Of a stretch of 37,580 nucleotides of DNA, positions 15,245-23,140 are shown piece by piece. The translations under genes and the position numbers were made by a program. The first letter of the stretch is position 1. Each line of letters begins with the position of its first letter. Where the stretch lies: positions 1-37,580 of the forward strand of contig CAJPOT010000015.1 of the NCBI GenBank assembly GCA_905372355.1. The letters run 5' to 3'. Origin of the DNA: an uncultured Selenomonas sp. (GTDB lineage: Bacteria; Bacillota; Negativicutes; Selenomonadales; Selenomonadaceae). The notes under the pieces were generated by a model, which had not been told where the DNA came from, did not search any database, and saw only the letters and a list, made by a program, of their open reading frames with translations.

Positions 15245-16306
15245 TTATTTCGGATTGTACTCGATGATCTTGATATTCTTGTGCTCGTTCAAATCGACGA
15301 CCTGATCCTGCGTGATGCGAATGAGCGGATGCGCCGCAAAGTCCTCGGGATAGCCCACGAGGATGCCTTGGAGACCGTTGCTCAAGGTGACGGTCGAGCC
15401 GAGGAACACGTGCTTGATGTTGTTGAGGAACGGCATGCAGACAGCAGGATCGAGCTTGCTGAACATGTCCTCGGAAATCTGCGCGATAGCGCTGAACGGC
15501 GTCTGTTTCACATAACCTTCGCGCTCTGTCGTGATGTTGTCGTAGATATCCGCAACGGCAATGATGCGCGCATACTCATGGATGTCCTTGCCCGTAAGTC
15601 CCGACGGGAAGCCCGAGCCGTCCATGCGCTCGTGATGCTGCAGCGCGGCAAGACGCACGCCTTCGGAAACGTCCTTGTTGGCACTGAGGATATTGAAGCC
15701 GTCGCGTGCATGATTGCGGTACGCTTCGAGATCTTCGCCCTTGAGCGTCTGGATGTTCTTTTCCAAGAGGCGCTCCGTAAACTTCGTCTTGCCGATGTCG
15801 TGCATGAAGCCCGCCATGATGATGTCATGCGTCTTCTTCTGCGGAATGCGCATCCACTTGGCGATGACGCCCGCGAGGATGGAGACGCGCAGCGAATGGT
15901 TGTAGACGTCGCTCGCGAGGTGGTTGAGTTCATACAAATAGTCGATGGCGCCGCTCTGCTTCGACATGGGCGCGAGATCTCGCTGCACCATCGCCGTCGT
16001 GCGCTCGACGGGCACCTCGTTGTCCTTGGCGACGGAGCTGAAAATGTCCTGCGCTTCAGAGACGACTTCCTTATATGCAGCGACGAAAGCATGGCTACGC
16101 GTCAACGGCTCGCCGACAACAGGCGTCGTCGTCAGTTCGAAATCATCTTTGACATAGACGGCCGGTATATTCAAGAATCCCAAACGCGTGATATGCGCCT
16201 TCGTCAGAACGGTATTCTCCGAGAGCACGACGATCATGTTGTCGTTGACGATGGTGCGCGCCAAGGTCATTCCAGGATGCAAATCCTCGATGGATACGGC
16301 TTTCAA
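15245..16306 (-). CDS. HD-GYP domain protein, probable cyclic-di-GMP phosphodiesterase
   Basis: The 353-residue product starts at a TTG preceded by AGGAGGAG. The N-terminal 115 residues form a DUF3391-like sensory part (SIEDLHPGMTLARTIVNDN). The HD-GYP domain contains YNHSLRVS, GFMHDIGKTKF, YRNHARDGFNIL, ALQHHERMDGSGFP and ADIYDNITTERE, so all metal ligands and the GYP-region residues are present (the tripeptide reads HHERMDGSGFP in its usual context). A C-terminal beta-rich segment follows (about 300-353). It probably degrades c-di-GMP in the cytoplasm and so influences motility. The palindromic element at 16342-16504 lies 36 bases upstream and occupies the place of its promoter. Confidence 0.9.
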   Translation of the reverse strand: MKAVSIEDLHPGMTLARTIVNDNMIVVLSENTVLTKAHITRLGFLNIPAVYVKDDFELTTTPVVGEPLTRSHAFVAAYKEVVSEAQDIFSSVAKDNEVPVERTTAMVQRDLAPMSKQSGAIDYLYELNHLASDVYNHSLRVSILAGVIAKWMRIPQKKTHDIIMAGFMHDIGKTKFTERLLEKNIQTLKGEDLEAYRNHARDGFNILSANKDVSEGVRLAALQHHERMDGSGFPSGLTGKDIHEYARIIAVADIYDNITTEREGYVKQTPFSAIAQISEDMFSKLDPAVCMPFLNNIKHVFLGSTVTLSNGLQGILVGYPEDFAAHPLIRITQDQVVDLNEHKNIKIIEYNPK

Positions 16307-16341
16307 AGCAAACTCCTCCTTTGGGAAACGGCATATATCAT

Positions 16342-16504
16342 GGGAAGCGCTGATAAAATGAAGTCGTCCAGATTTGCACAGATGTGCTCGTTCTGTCTAG
16401 GAGACAAACCGCAGGCGTAGCAACAGCTACGTTGAGGATTTGTCGACGACGAGAGGACAGCACAGATGTGTGAAGATGGACAGCTGAATTTATCCGTGAT
16501 TCCC
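16342..16504. repeat. Full copy of an interspersed palindromic (MITE-like) element
   Basis: The 163-base unit has imperfect terminal inverted repeats of about 46 bases (outermost GGGAAGCGCTGATAAA and GGGAATCACGGATAAA). A central hairpin has arms GACAAACCGCAGGCGTAGC and GCTACGTTGAGGATTTGTC around an AACA loop. The palindrome CACAGATGTG occurs once in each arm. It holds no reading frame with a ribosome-binding site. A second copy, about 85% identical over its visible length, is at 37480-37580 and a terminus-only copy is at 8598-8645. The 331-base gap between the HD-GYP and Hpt genes holds only this element and a terminator. Confidence 0.8.
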
Positions 16505-16577
16505 ATAGTCGCGTTTCTTCCGTACATGAATCGATTCGGAATTCATCCGAATACTTTCTCTATGCTTAATTCTCTAC

Positions 16578-16638
16578 AAAAGTCGGAAATCCTTTATCGT
16601 ACTGGGAAATTCTTTCCTTTTTGTAAGAACCGACTTTT
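16578..16638 (-). terminator. Probable terminator of the Hpt-like gene
   Basis: A 9-bp perfect outer stem (AAAAGTCGG at 16578-16586, CCGACTTTT at 16630-16638) encloses a 43-base loop with weaker inner pairing. It overlaps the stop codon of the gene and ends in T-rich sequence on either strand. Confidence 0.5.
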
Positions 16639-16988
16639 TACCCATTCTGCCGAATCGCGTCGCACACCTTTTCGTGGATTTCACGCACCTCGTAAATCAA
16701 AGGCCGGATTTCCTCCACCTCCTTGCCCGAGCGAAGCTCTTTGCCGATCGCATCCGCCAGCGCCGAGAGTTTGACGAGACTGAGATTCGCTGCCGTCCCC
16801 TTCAACGTATCGATGGCCTTCTCCGCCATGGAGATGTCGCCCATTTCGATACCTGCCCAGAATTCCTGAAAAGAGCCGTCATAGAGGAACTTCGACAGGA
16901 ATTCAAGATAAAGCGCCTTGTTTCCCATGAAACGCTCCAAACCTTTGGCATAGTCGATGCCCGCCGCCCTGCACGTCTCTTCTTTCAA
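16638..16988 (-). CDS. Hpt-like protein with the phosphoacceptor histidine replaced
   Basis: The TTG at 16988 lies seven bases after AAAGGAGG and gives 116 residues (MKEETCRAAGIDYAKGLERF...); the frame also runs up to 17018 without a better site. The four-helix Hpt fold is recognisable: GLERFMGNKALYLEFLSKFL, then AEKAIDTLKGTAANLSLVKLSALADAIGKEL. In active Hpt proteins the motif reads AHTLKGxAxNxG and the histidine is phosphorylated; here an aspartate precedes TLKG. No other histidine lies nearby. It is therefore predicted not to relay phosphate in the usual way and may act as a binding or inhibitory partner. No kinase or receiver gene is adjacent. Confidence 0.8.
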   Translation of the reverse strand: MKEETCRAAGIDYAKGLERFMGNKALYLEFLSKFLYDGSFQEFWAGIEMGDISMAEKAIDTLKGTAANLSLVKLSALADAIGKELRSGKEVEEIRPLIYEVREIHEKVCDAIRQNG

Positions 16989-17040
16989 GAAACATCCTCC
17001 TTTCGCCAACGCTTCCAATCAACCATTCCACGCGTCCAAG

Positions 17041-17457
17041 TCACATGCCGCCGCTTTTGCCGCTTGCCAGACCGACCGCATCGACATACGGCTTGATGTC
17101 AACGACAGCGCTGCCGTCCAAGGCGTCGAGATGGCGCACGAAGAGCCTCCTTCCCTCGCGCCACAGAAGTTTCACGGCGCAGAGTGACAGGGGATTCGGG
17201 CGATGCGGCGAGCGGCATGCGAAGACGCCGCAGGAACGCGTGCCGCTCGGCGGCGTCGTCACGAGGCGGTCGCGCTCAGCAAGATGCGCCCAGTAGAGCA
17301 CCGTGAGCCATTCGCTCTCTTCGACATACTCCAAGGCGGACGCATACGCCCCGTCAATTTCGATGACGGCCTCCTCCTCGCTGAAAAATCCCTGGCGCGG
17401 TATCTGCTGCAAACTCTTGTAGGGACTGTGCACCACGCCGATGCGCTGCAACTCCAT
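17041..17457 (-). CDS. trmO: tRNA (t6A37) N6-methyltransferase TrmO/TsaA family
   Basis: The 138-residue product has the beta-barrel TrmO pattern: LQRIGVVHSPYKSLQQIPRQG, YWAHLAERDRLVTTPP and the signature GVFACRSPHRPNPLSLCAVKLL, and ends near LDGSAVVDIKPYVDAV. It uses S-adenosylmethionine to methylate threonylcarbamoyladenosine at position 37 of certain tRNAs. The length corresponds to the single catalytic domain without the C-terminal extension found in enteric TrmO. The start ATG follows GGGGAGG and lies 19 bases after the ileS stop, so the two genes form an operon that links tRNA charging and modification. Confidence 0.9.
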   Translation of the reverse strand: MELQRIGVVHSPYKSLQQIPRQGFFSEEEAVIEIDGAYASALEYVEESEWLTVLYWAHLAERDRLVTTPPSGTRSCGVFACRSPHRPNPLSLCAVKLLWREGRRLFVRHLDALDGSAVVDIKPYVDAVGLASGKSGGM

Positions 17458-17476
17458 CCAGCTGCCTCCCCTCGCT

Positions 17477-20400
17477 TCACTCGACCTTGAGCGTCAATTT
17501 CTCGCCGTTGATGTTCCACGCCTTGCCCTCTGCCTCCTTTTCATAGGAGATTGCGTCGGCGAGCGTGATGCGCTTGATGTACTCCTCGTTCTTCGCCATG
17601 AGCGCTGCGATCTTCTCATTGCCTCCCGCCGTGATCTTGATGTGGTCGGTGACCTCGAAGCCGTTCTCCTTACGCATCGTCTGCACCTTGCTGACGATCT
17701 CGCGCACGAATCCCTCCTCGATGAGCGCAGGGCTCAAGGTCGTCTCCAGGGCGATCGTGACTGCGCCGTAGCGCTCCGTGACGAAGCCTTCCGTCTGTGC
17801 CATCGACACCTCGACGTCTTCGGCCTCCAACGTGACTTCACCCGAGGGGAGCGCGAGCTTCAGCTTGCCCGTGCGGTCAAGCTCATCCTTTGCCTCGTGT
17901 CCGTTGACCTTTGCGAGAGCCGCCTTGACCTCGCCGATCCTCTTGCCGACCTTCGGCCCCAACACCTTGAACTGCGGTTTGAAGCTGTAACTCAGGAACT
18001 CTTCCATGTCGTCCTTGAAGACGACTTCCTTGACGTTCAGCTCGTTCTCGACGATCTCGCGGAAGAAGTCGTCGAGCGCGTGCGCCGCCTTGACGAACAT
18101 CTTGCCGATGGGCTGGCGGTTCTTGATGTTCACAGCGTTTCGCGCCGCACGTCCCAGGACGACGATCTCTAGAACGATCTCCATGTTGTCTTCCAGCGAT
18201 GCGTCGATATACTCTTCATGCACGGCAGGGAAATCGCAAAGATGGATGCTCTCGGGCGCCTCCTTGTCGATGCTGCAGACGATGTTCTGATAAATGGCTT
18301 CCGTCATGAAAGGGATCATCGGCGCGGCAGCCTTCGCCGTCGTCACGAGCGCCGTGTAGAGCGTCATGTAGGCATTGACCTTATCCTCGCCCTCGCCCTT
18401 CGCCCAGAAGCGCTCGCGGCTGCGGCGCACATACCAGTTGCTCAGTTCATCGACGAAACTCTGCAGGGCCTTCGCCGCTTCCGTGACCTTGTAGGCGGCG
18501 AGGTTTTCGTCGACCGCCTTGACCATCGTGTTGAGGCGCGACAGAATCCACTTGTCCATGACGGCGAGCTTCTCGTAGTCGAGCGCATGATCGAGCGGAT
18601 TGAAATTGTCGATATTGGCATAAAGCACATAGAAGGCATAGGTATTCCACAGCGTGCCCATGAACTTTCGCTGCCCTTCCTGCACGGCGCCGTCGTGGTA
18701 ACGGTTCGGCAGCCACGGTGCGCTGTTCTCATAGAAGTACCAGCGAATCGCATCCGCACCGTGCTTCCTCAGCGCATCCATCGGATCGACGGCATTGCCC
18801 TTCGACTTTGACATCTTGCGGCCGTTCTCGTCCTGCACATGACCGAGGACGATGACGTTCTTGTACGGCGCCTTGTGAAAGAGCAGCGTCGAGATGGCGA
18901 TGAGCGAATAGAACCAGCCGCGCGTCTGATCGACCGCCTCGGAGATGAAGTCAGCTGGGAAGCGGCGCTCGAAAATCTCCTTGTTCTCGAACGGGTAGTG
19001 CCACTGTGCAAACGGCATCGAGCCGGAATCGAACCAGCAGTCGATGACCTCTGGCACGCGGTGCATCTCCTCGCCGCACTCAGAGCAGCGGATCGTCACG
19101 GCGTCGACGTAAGGACGATGCAGCTCAAGCTCCTCCGGGCAGTTGTCTGACAACGACTTCAGTTCTTCGATCGAGCCGATCGAATGCTGGTGTCCGCAGC
19201 CGCACTCCCAGATGTTGAGCGGCGTGCCCCAGTAGCGGTTGCGGCTGATGCCCCAGTCCTGCACATGCTCAAGCCAGTCGCCGAAGCGTCCCTTGCCGAT
19301 ACTCTCGGGAATCCAGTTGACCGTGTCATTGTTCGCAATCAGTTCGTCGCGCACCGCCGTCATCTTGATGAACCACGACTCGCGTGCGTAGTAGACGAGC
19401 GGCGTGTCGCAGCGCCAGCAATGCGGATAGCTGTGCTCGAAGACAGGCGCCTTGAAGAGACTCCCCTTTTCTTTCAAGTCCTGCAAAATCAACGGATCGG
19501 CGTCCTTGACGAAGACGCCCGGCCAGTCCGTGTCCGCGGTCATCTCGCCCTTTGCGTCAACGAACTGCACGAAAGGCATGTCGTACTTGCGGCACACGCG
19601 GTTGTCGTCCTCGCCGAACGCCGGCGCCGTATGGACGATGCCCGTGCCGTCGGACGTCGTGACATAGTCGTCGCATATAACGAAGAATGCCTTCTTCTTG
19701 ATTTTTCCCTCGGCATACGGATAGAGCGGCTCATAATCGCGATACTCAAGCTCCTTGCCCTTCATGCGCGCGAGAACCTCGCGCTCGCCCTCGACGCCCT
19801 CAAAGACCGCATCGACGAGCGCTTCCGCGAGATAGTAGACGGTATCACCGACGCGCAGCTTCACGTAGGTCACATCGGGATTGACGCAGAGACCGAGGTT
19901 CGACGGCAGCGTCCACGGCGTCGTCGTCCAGGCGAGGAAGTACGCGTCCTCCCCCTTCGCCTTGAACTTGACCATGGCGGAGCGCTCTTTGACGTCCTTG
20001 TAGCCCTGCGCGACCTCGTGCGAGGAAAGCGGCGTGCCGCAGCGCGGGCAGTACGGCACGACCTTGTAGCCCTTGTAGAGCAGGCCGCGCTTCCAGATCT
20101 CCTTCAAGGCCCACCACTCCGACTCGATGAAGTCGTTCTCATAGGTGATGTACGGATGCTCCATATCGGCCCAGAAGCCGACGACATCGGAGAACTCCTC
20201 CCACATGCCCTTGTACTTCCAGACGGATTCGCGGCACTTCTTGATGAAAGGCTCCATGCCGTACTTCTCGATCTGATCCTTGCCGTCGAGTCCGAGCGCC
20301 TTCTCCACCTCAAGCTCCACAGGCAGGCCGTGCGTGTCCCAGCCCGCTTTTCTAAGGACGCGCTTTCCCTTCATCGACTGGTAGCGCGGCAGCATGTCCT

Positions 20401-20596
20401 TGATGACGCGCGTCAGCACATGGCCGATGTGCGGCTTGCCGTTCGCCGTCGGCGGCCCGTCGTAGAACGTGAAGTTCTCCTTGCCTGCGCGCTGGTCAAT
20501 CGCCTTCTGCGCAATGTCGTGTGATTTCCAGAAGTCTTCGACCTCCTTCTCGCGCTCAACAAAATTCAACGTCGTGTCTACCTTCTTATACAGCAA
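17477..20596 (-). CDS. ileS: Isoleucyl-tRNA synthetase, long (IleS2-type)
   Basis: The 1039-residue class I synthetase has PPTANGKPHIGH (HIGH at 56-59), the editing domain, a CP-core region with CPRCGTPLSSHE and later GCGHQH and IRCSECG zinc-type pairs, the KMSKSKGN loop near residue 595, and an anticodon-binding region. The HIGH context and length fit the eukaryote-like IleS2 group common in anaerobic Firmicutes; IleS2 enzymes are often naturally mupirocin-tolerant, so tolerance here is inference only. It starts at a TTG six bases after GGAGGG. A terminator hairpin sits between its candidate promoter and the ribosome-binding site. Confidence 0.97.
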   Translation of the reverse strand: MLYKKVDTTLNFVEREKEVEDFWKSHDIAQKAIDQRAGKENFTFYDGPPTANGKPHIGHVLTRVIKDMLPRYQSMKGKRVLRKAGWDTHGLPVELEVEKALGLDGKDQIEKYGMEPFIKKCRESVWKYKGMWEEFSDVVGFWADMEHPYITYENDFIESEWWALKEIWKRGLLYKGYKVVPYCPRCGTPLSSHEVAQGYKDVKERSAMVKFKAKGEDAYFLAWTTTPWTLPSNLGLCVNPDVTYVKLRVGDTVYYLAEALVDAVFEGVEGEREVLARMKGKELEYRDYEPLYPYAEGKIKKKAFFVICDDYVTTSDGTGIVHTAPAFGEDDNRVCRKYDMPFVQFVDAKGEMTADTDWPGVFVKDADPLILQDLKEKGSLFKAPVFEHSYPHCWRCDTPLVYYARESWFIKMTAVRDELIANNDTVNWIPESIGKGRFGDWLEHVQDWGISRNRYWGTPLNIWECGCGHQHSIGSIEELKSLSDNCPEELELHRPYVDAVTIRCSECGEEMHRVPEVIDCWFDSGSMPFAQWHYPFENKEIFERRFPADFISEAVDQTRGWFYSLIAISTLLFHKAPYKNVIVLGHVQDENGRKMSKSKGNAVDPMDALRKHGADAIRWYFYENSAPWLPNRYHDGAVQEGQRKFMGTLWNTYAFYVLYANIDNFNPLDHALDYEKLAVMDKWILSRLNTMVKAVDENLAAYKVTEAAKALQSFVDELSNWYVRRSRERFWAKGEGEDKVNAYMTLYTALVTTAKAAAPMIPFMTEAIYQNIVCSIDKEAPESIHLCDFPAVHEEYIDASLEDNMEIVLEIVVLGRAARNAVNIKNRQPIGKMFVKAAHALDDFFREIVENELNVKEVVFKDDMEEFLSYSFKPQFKVLGPKVGKRIGEVKAALAKVNGHEAKDELDRTGKLKLALPSGEVTLEAEDVEVSMAQTEGFVTERYGAVTIALETTLSPALIEEGFVREIVSKVQTMRKENGFEVTDHIKITAGGNEKIAALMAKNEEYIKRITLADAISYEKEAEGKAWNINGEKLTLKVE

Positions 20597-20611
20597 GATT
20601 TTCCCTCCTAT

Positions 20612-20644
20612 AAAAAAGCCTCCATCCCGAAACAGGATGAAGGC
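20612..20644 (-). terminator. Leader attenuator hairpin of ileS
   Basis: On the minus strand, GCCTTCATCC and GGATGGAGGC pair (10 bp, one G-U) around a TGTTTCG loop and are followed by six T. The T-run ends 3 bases before the ileS ribosome-binding site. No other minus-strand gene ends here, so it appears to attenuate ileS itself. Confidence 0.75.
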
Positions 20645-20694
20645 GCACTTTCCTGCCAGCTTTCTTCAGCATTGCATATCTCTTTTCAATCCTA

Positions 20695-20723
20695 ATGATA
20701 ACGCAAAACAGCAAAAAAGCCAA
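20695..20723 (-). promoter_or_regulatory. Candidate ileS promoter
   Basis: TTGGCT (20718-20723), a 17-base spacer and TATCAT (20695-20700) would give a leader of about 90 bases containing the attenuator. It is moderate rather than strong, and a promoter further upstream is possible. Confidence 0.4.
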
Positions 20724-21094
20724 GTGTTATCTTCTACAAAAACCGCGCGCACAAATGTCCGCTTTAAGAATATTGTGGCTGGTCATATAGAAACCCAAGC
20801 CATCCGTCATACCTTCGACTTGACTTATCGCCTTGATGGTAATTTTTCCTCCTTCTTTTTGCCAAAAAACCCAACAAATTCTTTCTATGGGAGATTCCTC
20901 GTATTTTATATATCGTCGGCAGGAAAACAGAATCTAATCTCGTAATAAGGATACAAGAGAATACGAGTCAATTTCCTTATATTCTATCGTATTCATCATG
21001 ACGAGTCTGCCATGAACACTTGGAAAGTCGAACGAAAGATAATCCTTTTGCCGATATCCAAGACGCAGCAAAGGAAAAGAAAGGAGTCACTATC
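20724..21094. other. Divergent intergenic region between ileS and the chemoreceptor
   Basis: This 371-base AT-rich stretch should hold the promoters of both divergent genes. On the minus strand there is AAGGAGG at 20848-20854 followed by an open frame to 20727 (first ATG at 20810; reads MTDGLGFYMTSHNIL...), but the frame has no standard start at the right spacing. I see no T-box consensus, tRNA or known RNA motif. Confidence 0.4.
21050..21057 (+). promoter_or_regulatory. Possible flagellar sigma (sigma-D/sigma-28) -10 element
   Basis: GCCGATAT matches the flagellar-sigma -10 GCCGATAA at seven of eight positions, 38 bases before the chemoreceptor ATG. The expected TAAA at -35 is not convincing, so this is tentative. 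Confidence 0.3.
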
Positions 21095-23047
21095 ATGAAT
21101 TTGAAAACAAGGATGATCGCCCTGATTGGCACGCCTGTCCTCTTGGTCTTCATCGTCATGGCCGGCATCGTCTATGAGATCCTCATGGATTCCATGGAAC
21201 AGGAAATGACAGAAATGGCAACCCATCACGCGAGCGACATCAACGGCAAGCTAATCGGCAAGAAAGAAATGCTCGCCGCCGTGACGCGCGCTTGGGATGC
21301 GAAGCTTCCCTCATACGAGGACATGCAGACGACGGCGAACTATTTTGCCAACAAAAACGGCATTGGGGATTTCTTCATCGGCTTTCCAAACCAGCCCTTC
21401 ATTGACGGCGCGGACAAGACATCGGATCCCACCTTCGATGCGACGGGACGCGCCTGGTACAAGGATGCAGCAGGCTCTCAGGACGTCATGATCTCGAAGA
21501 TCTACCTGACCAAGACCGATCACAAGCCCGTCGTGAGCTTCAGCTCGGCGTTTCGCCAAAACGGTCAGGTCGCAGGCGTCGCGGGCTTCGACCTATCGCT
21601 CGAGGCCGTGAAAGATTTCGTCTCCGCCATCAAGGTCGGAGAAACGGGCGGCGCCTTCCTCCTCAACGAGGACGGCAACTTCATCTCGCACAAGTCGAAG
21701 ACAATCGACGACACGATTCTCGATCAGAAGGAACACGCTGACGCGATCAAAGCCTTCTTCAAAGGCAAACCGACCATCGCCTCATGGAGCGAGGACGGCA
21801 CGACGATGCTCTTCGCTTCCGCTCCGGTCGGTGATACGGGCTGGGTGCTCGTGCTCGAAGTGCCGAAGTCGGAAATCCTCGCTCCGATCATGAAGATGGG
21901 CGCGATCGTCGCCGTCGTCATCCTCCTTTCGATCGCCATGCTCATCGCCATCATCCTCTACATCACGCGCTCGATTGCAACACCAATCACGGAACTCGGC
22001 AAGATCGCCGAACAGGTGGCAGAAGGCAATCTGTCGCACAAGTTCAGCGACACCGATCGTCAGGATGAGATCGGACGACTGCATCAGAGCTTCGCCAAGA
22101 TGTCCAAGAACCTGCACGACCTCGTGCAGCGCTCCCTCAAAGCTGCCGATCAGCTCGCCGTATCCTCCGAAGAATTGACCTCATCGGCTGGCCAATCCGC
22201 CAACGCTTCGCAGAGCGCGGCGGAAGCTGTAACCCACATCGCCCAGAGCGCACAGCAGCAAAATGACATCGTCGACCGCTCCATCGACTCTGTCAACACA
22301 ATGTCCGATGAAATGGGCAAGGTCGTCAATGTTATTCACGATGTCGCCGCCTCCGCCGCCGAGACGCACAAGGCTACGACGGAAGGCCAGAGCGGCCTTC
22401 ATGTCGCCGTCGAGGGCATGGAGACCATCAACGGCAGCACGAAAGAGGTTGCCGATGCTGTCAACTCTCTCTATGAAGGCTCGAAGCGCATATCCGAGAT
22501 CGTCGAGATGATCACCCAAATCGCCAGCCAGACGAACCTCCTCGCCCTAAACGCTGCCATCGAAGCTGCACGCGCCGGCGAATCGGGCAAGGGTTTCGCC
22601 GTCGTCGCTGAAGAGGTGCGAAAGCTCGCCGAGCAGTCGGAAACAGCAGCGCAGCAAATCACGACGCTCATCACGGAAAACTCCTCTCAGATCGAGCGCA
22701 CCTTCTCCATCATGCAGCAGCAAAAGGAGCGCGTCGGCGAGGGCGTAACGCAAGTCAATGAAGCGGGCAAGAAGTTTGACCGCATCGCCGAACTCGTGCA
22801 GGGACTCTCGGAGCGCGTCACGAGCATCGAGACGTTGGCGCAGCGCGTGCGCCAGGGCAGCGCACAGACCGTCTCCTCCGTACAGGAAATCAAGAGCGCT
22901 TCGAACGATGTGCGCAAGGAGGCCGAGAATGTCTCTGCTGTCTCTGAGGAGCAGGCCGCATCAACGCAGGAAATCGCTGCAGCGAGCCAGACACTGTCGC
23001 AGCTCGCCCACGAGCTGAAGGAGACCGTCGGTCGCTTCCACGTCTGA
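21095..23047 (+). CDS. Methyl-accepting chemotaxis protein (Cache sensor, HAMP, MA domain)
   Basis: The ATG at 21095 follows GAAAGGAG; the frame extends upstream to 21020 without a site. The 650-residue protein has a membrane segment at residues 9-30, a periplasmic ligand-binding part of about 235 residues of the Cache type ([33 protein letters not shown]), a second membrane segment near 270-292, a HAMP domain ([20 protein letters not shown]) and a signalling domain with the invariant tip around [18 protein letters not shown]. It feeds CheA/CheW and controls motility. The ligand is unknown; Cache sensors bind amino acids, organic acids or similar. There is no C-terminal CheR-tethering pentapeptide. 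Confidence 0.95.
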   Translation: MNLKTRMIALIGTPVLLVFIVMAGIVYEILMDSMEQEMTEMATHHASDINGKLIGKKEMLAAVTRAWDAKLPSYEDMQTTANYFANKNGIGDFFIGFPNQPFIDGADKTSDPTFDATGRAWYKDAAGSQDVMISKIYLTKTDHKPVVSFSSAFRQNGQVAGVAGFDLSLEAVKDFVSAIKVGETGGAFLLNEDGNFISHKSKTIDDTILDQKEHADAIKAFFKGKPTIASWSEDGTTMLFASAPVGDTGWVLVLEVPKSEILAPIMKMGAIVAVVILLSIAMLIAIILYITRSIATPITELGKIAEQVAEGNLSHKFSDTDRQDEIGRLHQSFAKMSKNLHDLVQRSLKAADQLAVSSEELTSSAGQSANASQSAAEAVTHIAQSAQQQNDIVDRSIDSVNTMSDEMGKVVNVIHDVAASAAETHKATTEGQSGLHVAVEGMETINGSTKEVADAVNSLYEGSKRISEIVEMITQIASQTNLLALNAAIEAARAGESGKGFAVVAEEVRKLAEQSETAAQQITTLITENSSQIERTFSIMQQQKERVGEGVTQVNEAGKKFDRIAELVQGLSERVTSIETLAQRVRQGSAQTVSSVQEIKSASNDVRKEAENVSAVSEEQAASTQEIAAASQTLSQLAHELKETVGRFHV

Positions 23048-23080
23048 CGTTGTTTCCGACAAAACGAAAAACGCGAAAAA

Positions 23081-23109
23081 ACTCGGTCGAATTTCGCCTT
23101 CGACCGAGT
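23081..23109. terminator. Bidirectional terminator between the chemoreceptor and MATE genes
   Basis: An 11-bp perfect stem (ACTCGGTCGAA / TTCGACCGAGT, loop TTTCGCC) is flanked by six A on the left and seven T on the right, suitable for both convergent genes. Confidence 0.9.
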
Positions 23110-23140
23110 TTTTTTGTGCAGGGGATCATGTTTTCTTTCT

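Noticed and set aside
13685..16420. A 911-codon plus-strand open frame
   Set aside because: It runs antisense through thiC, its TPP riboswitch and the HD-GYP gene, all of which are certain. GC-rich codon bias on the minus strand creates such mirror frames.
16342..16504. Remnant of a protein-coding insertion sequence
   Set aside because: The interior is a palindrome with no reading frame or transposase motif; both arms and the centre fold back on each other.
20597..20950. T-box leader of ileS
   Set aside because: No T-box consensus or specifier-loop arrangement was found, although a terminator is present. A divergent T-box cannot be excluded without a covariance search.
21020..21094. Upstream extension of the chemoreceptor
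   Set aside because: The first 25 codons have no ribosome-binding site, are hydrophilic ahead of a signal-anchor segment, and the ATG at 21095 has GAAAGGAG.
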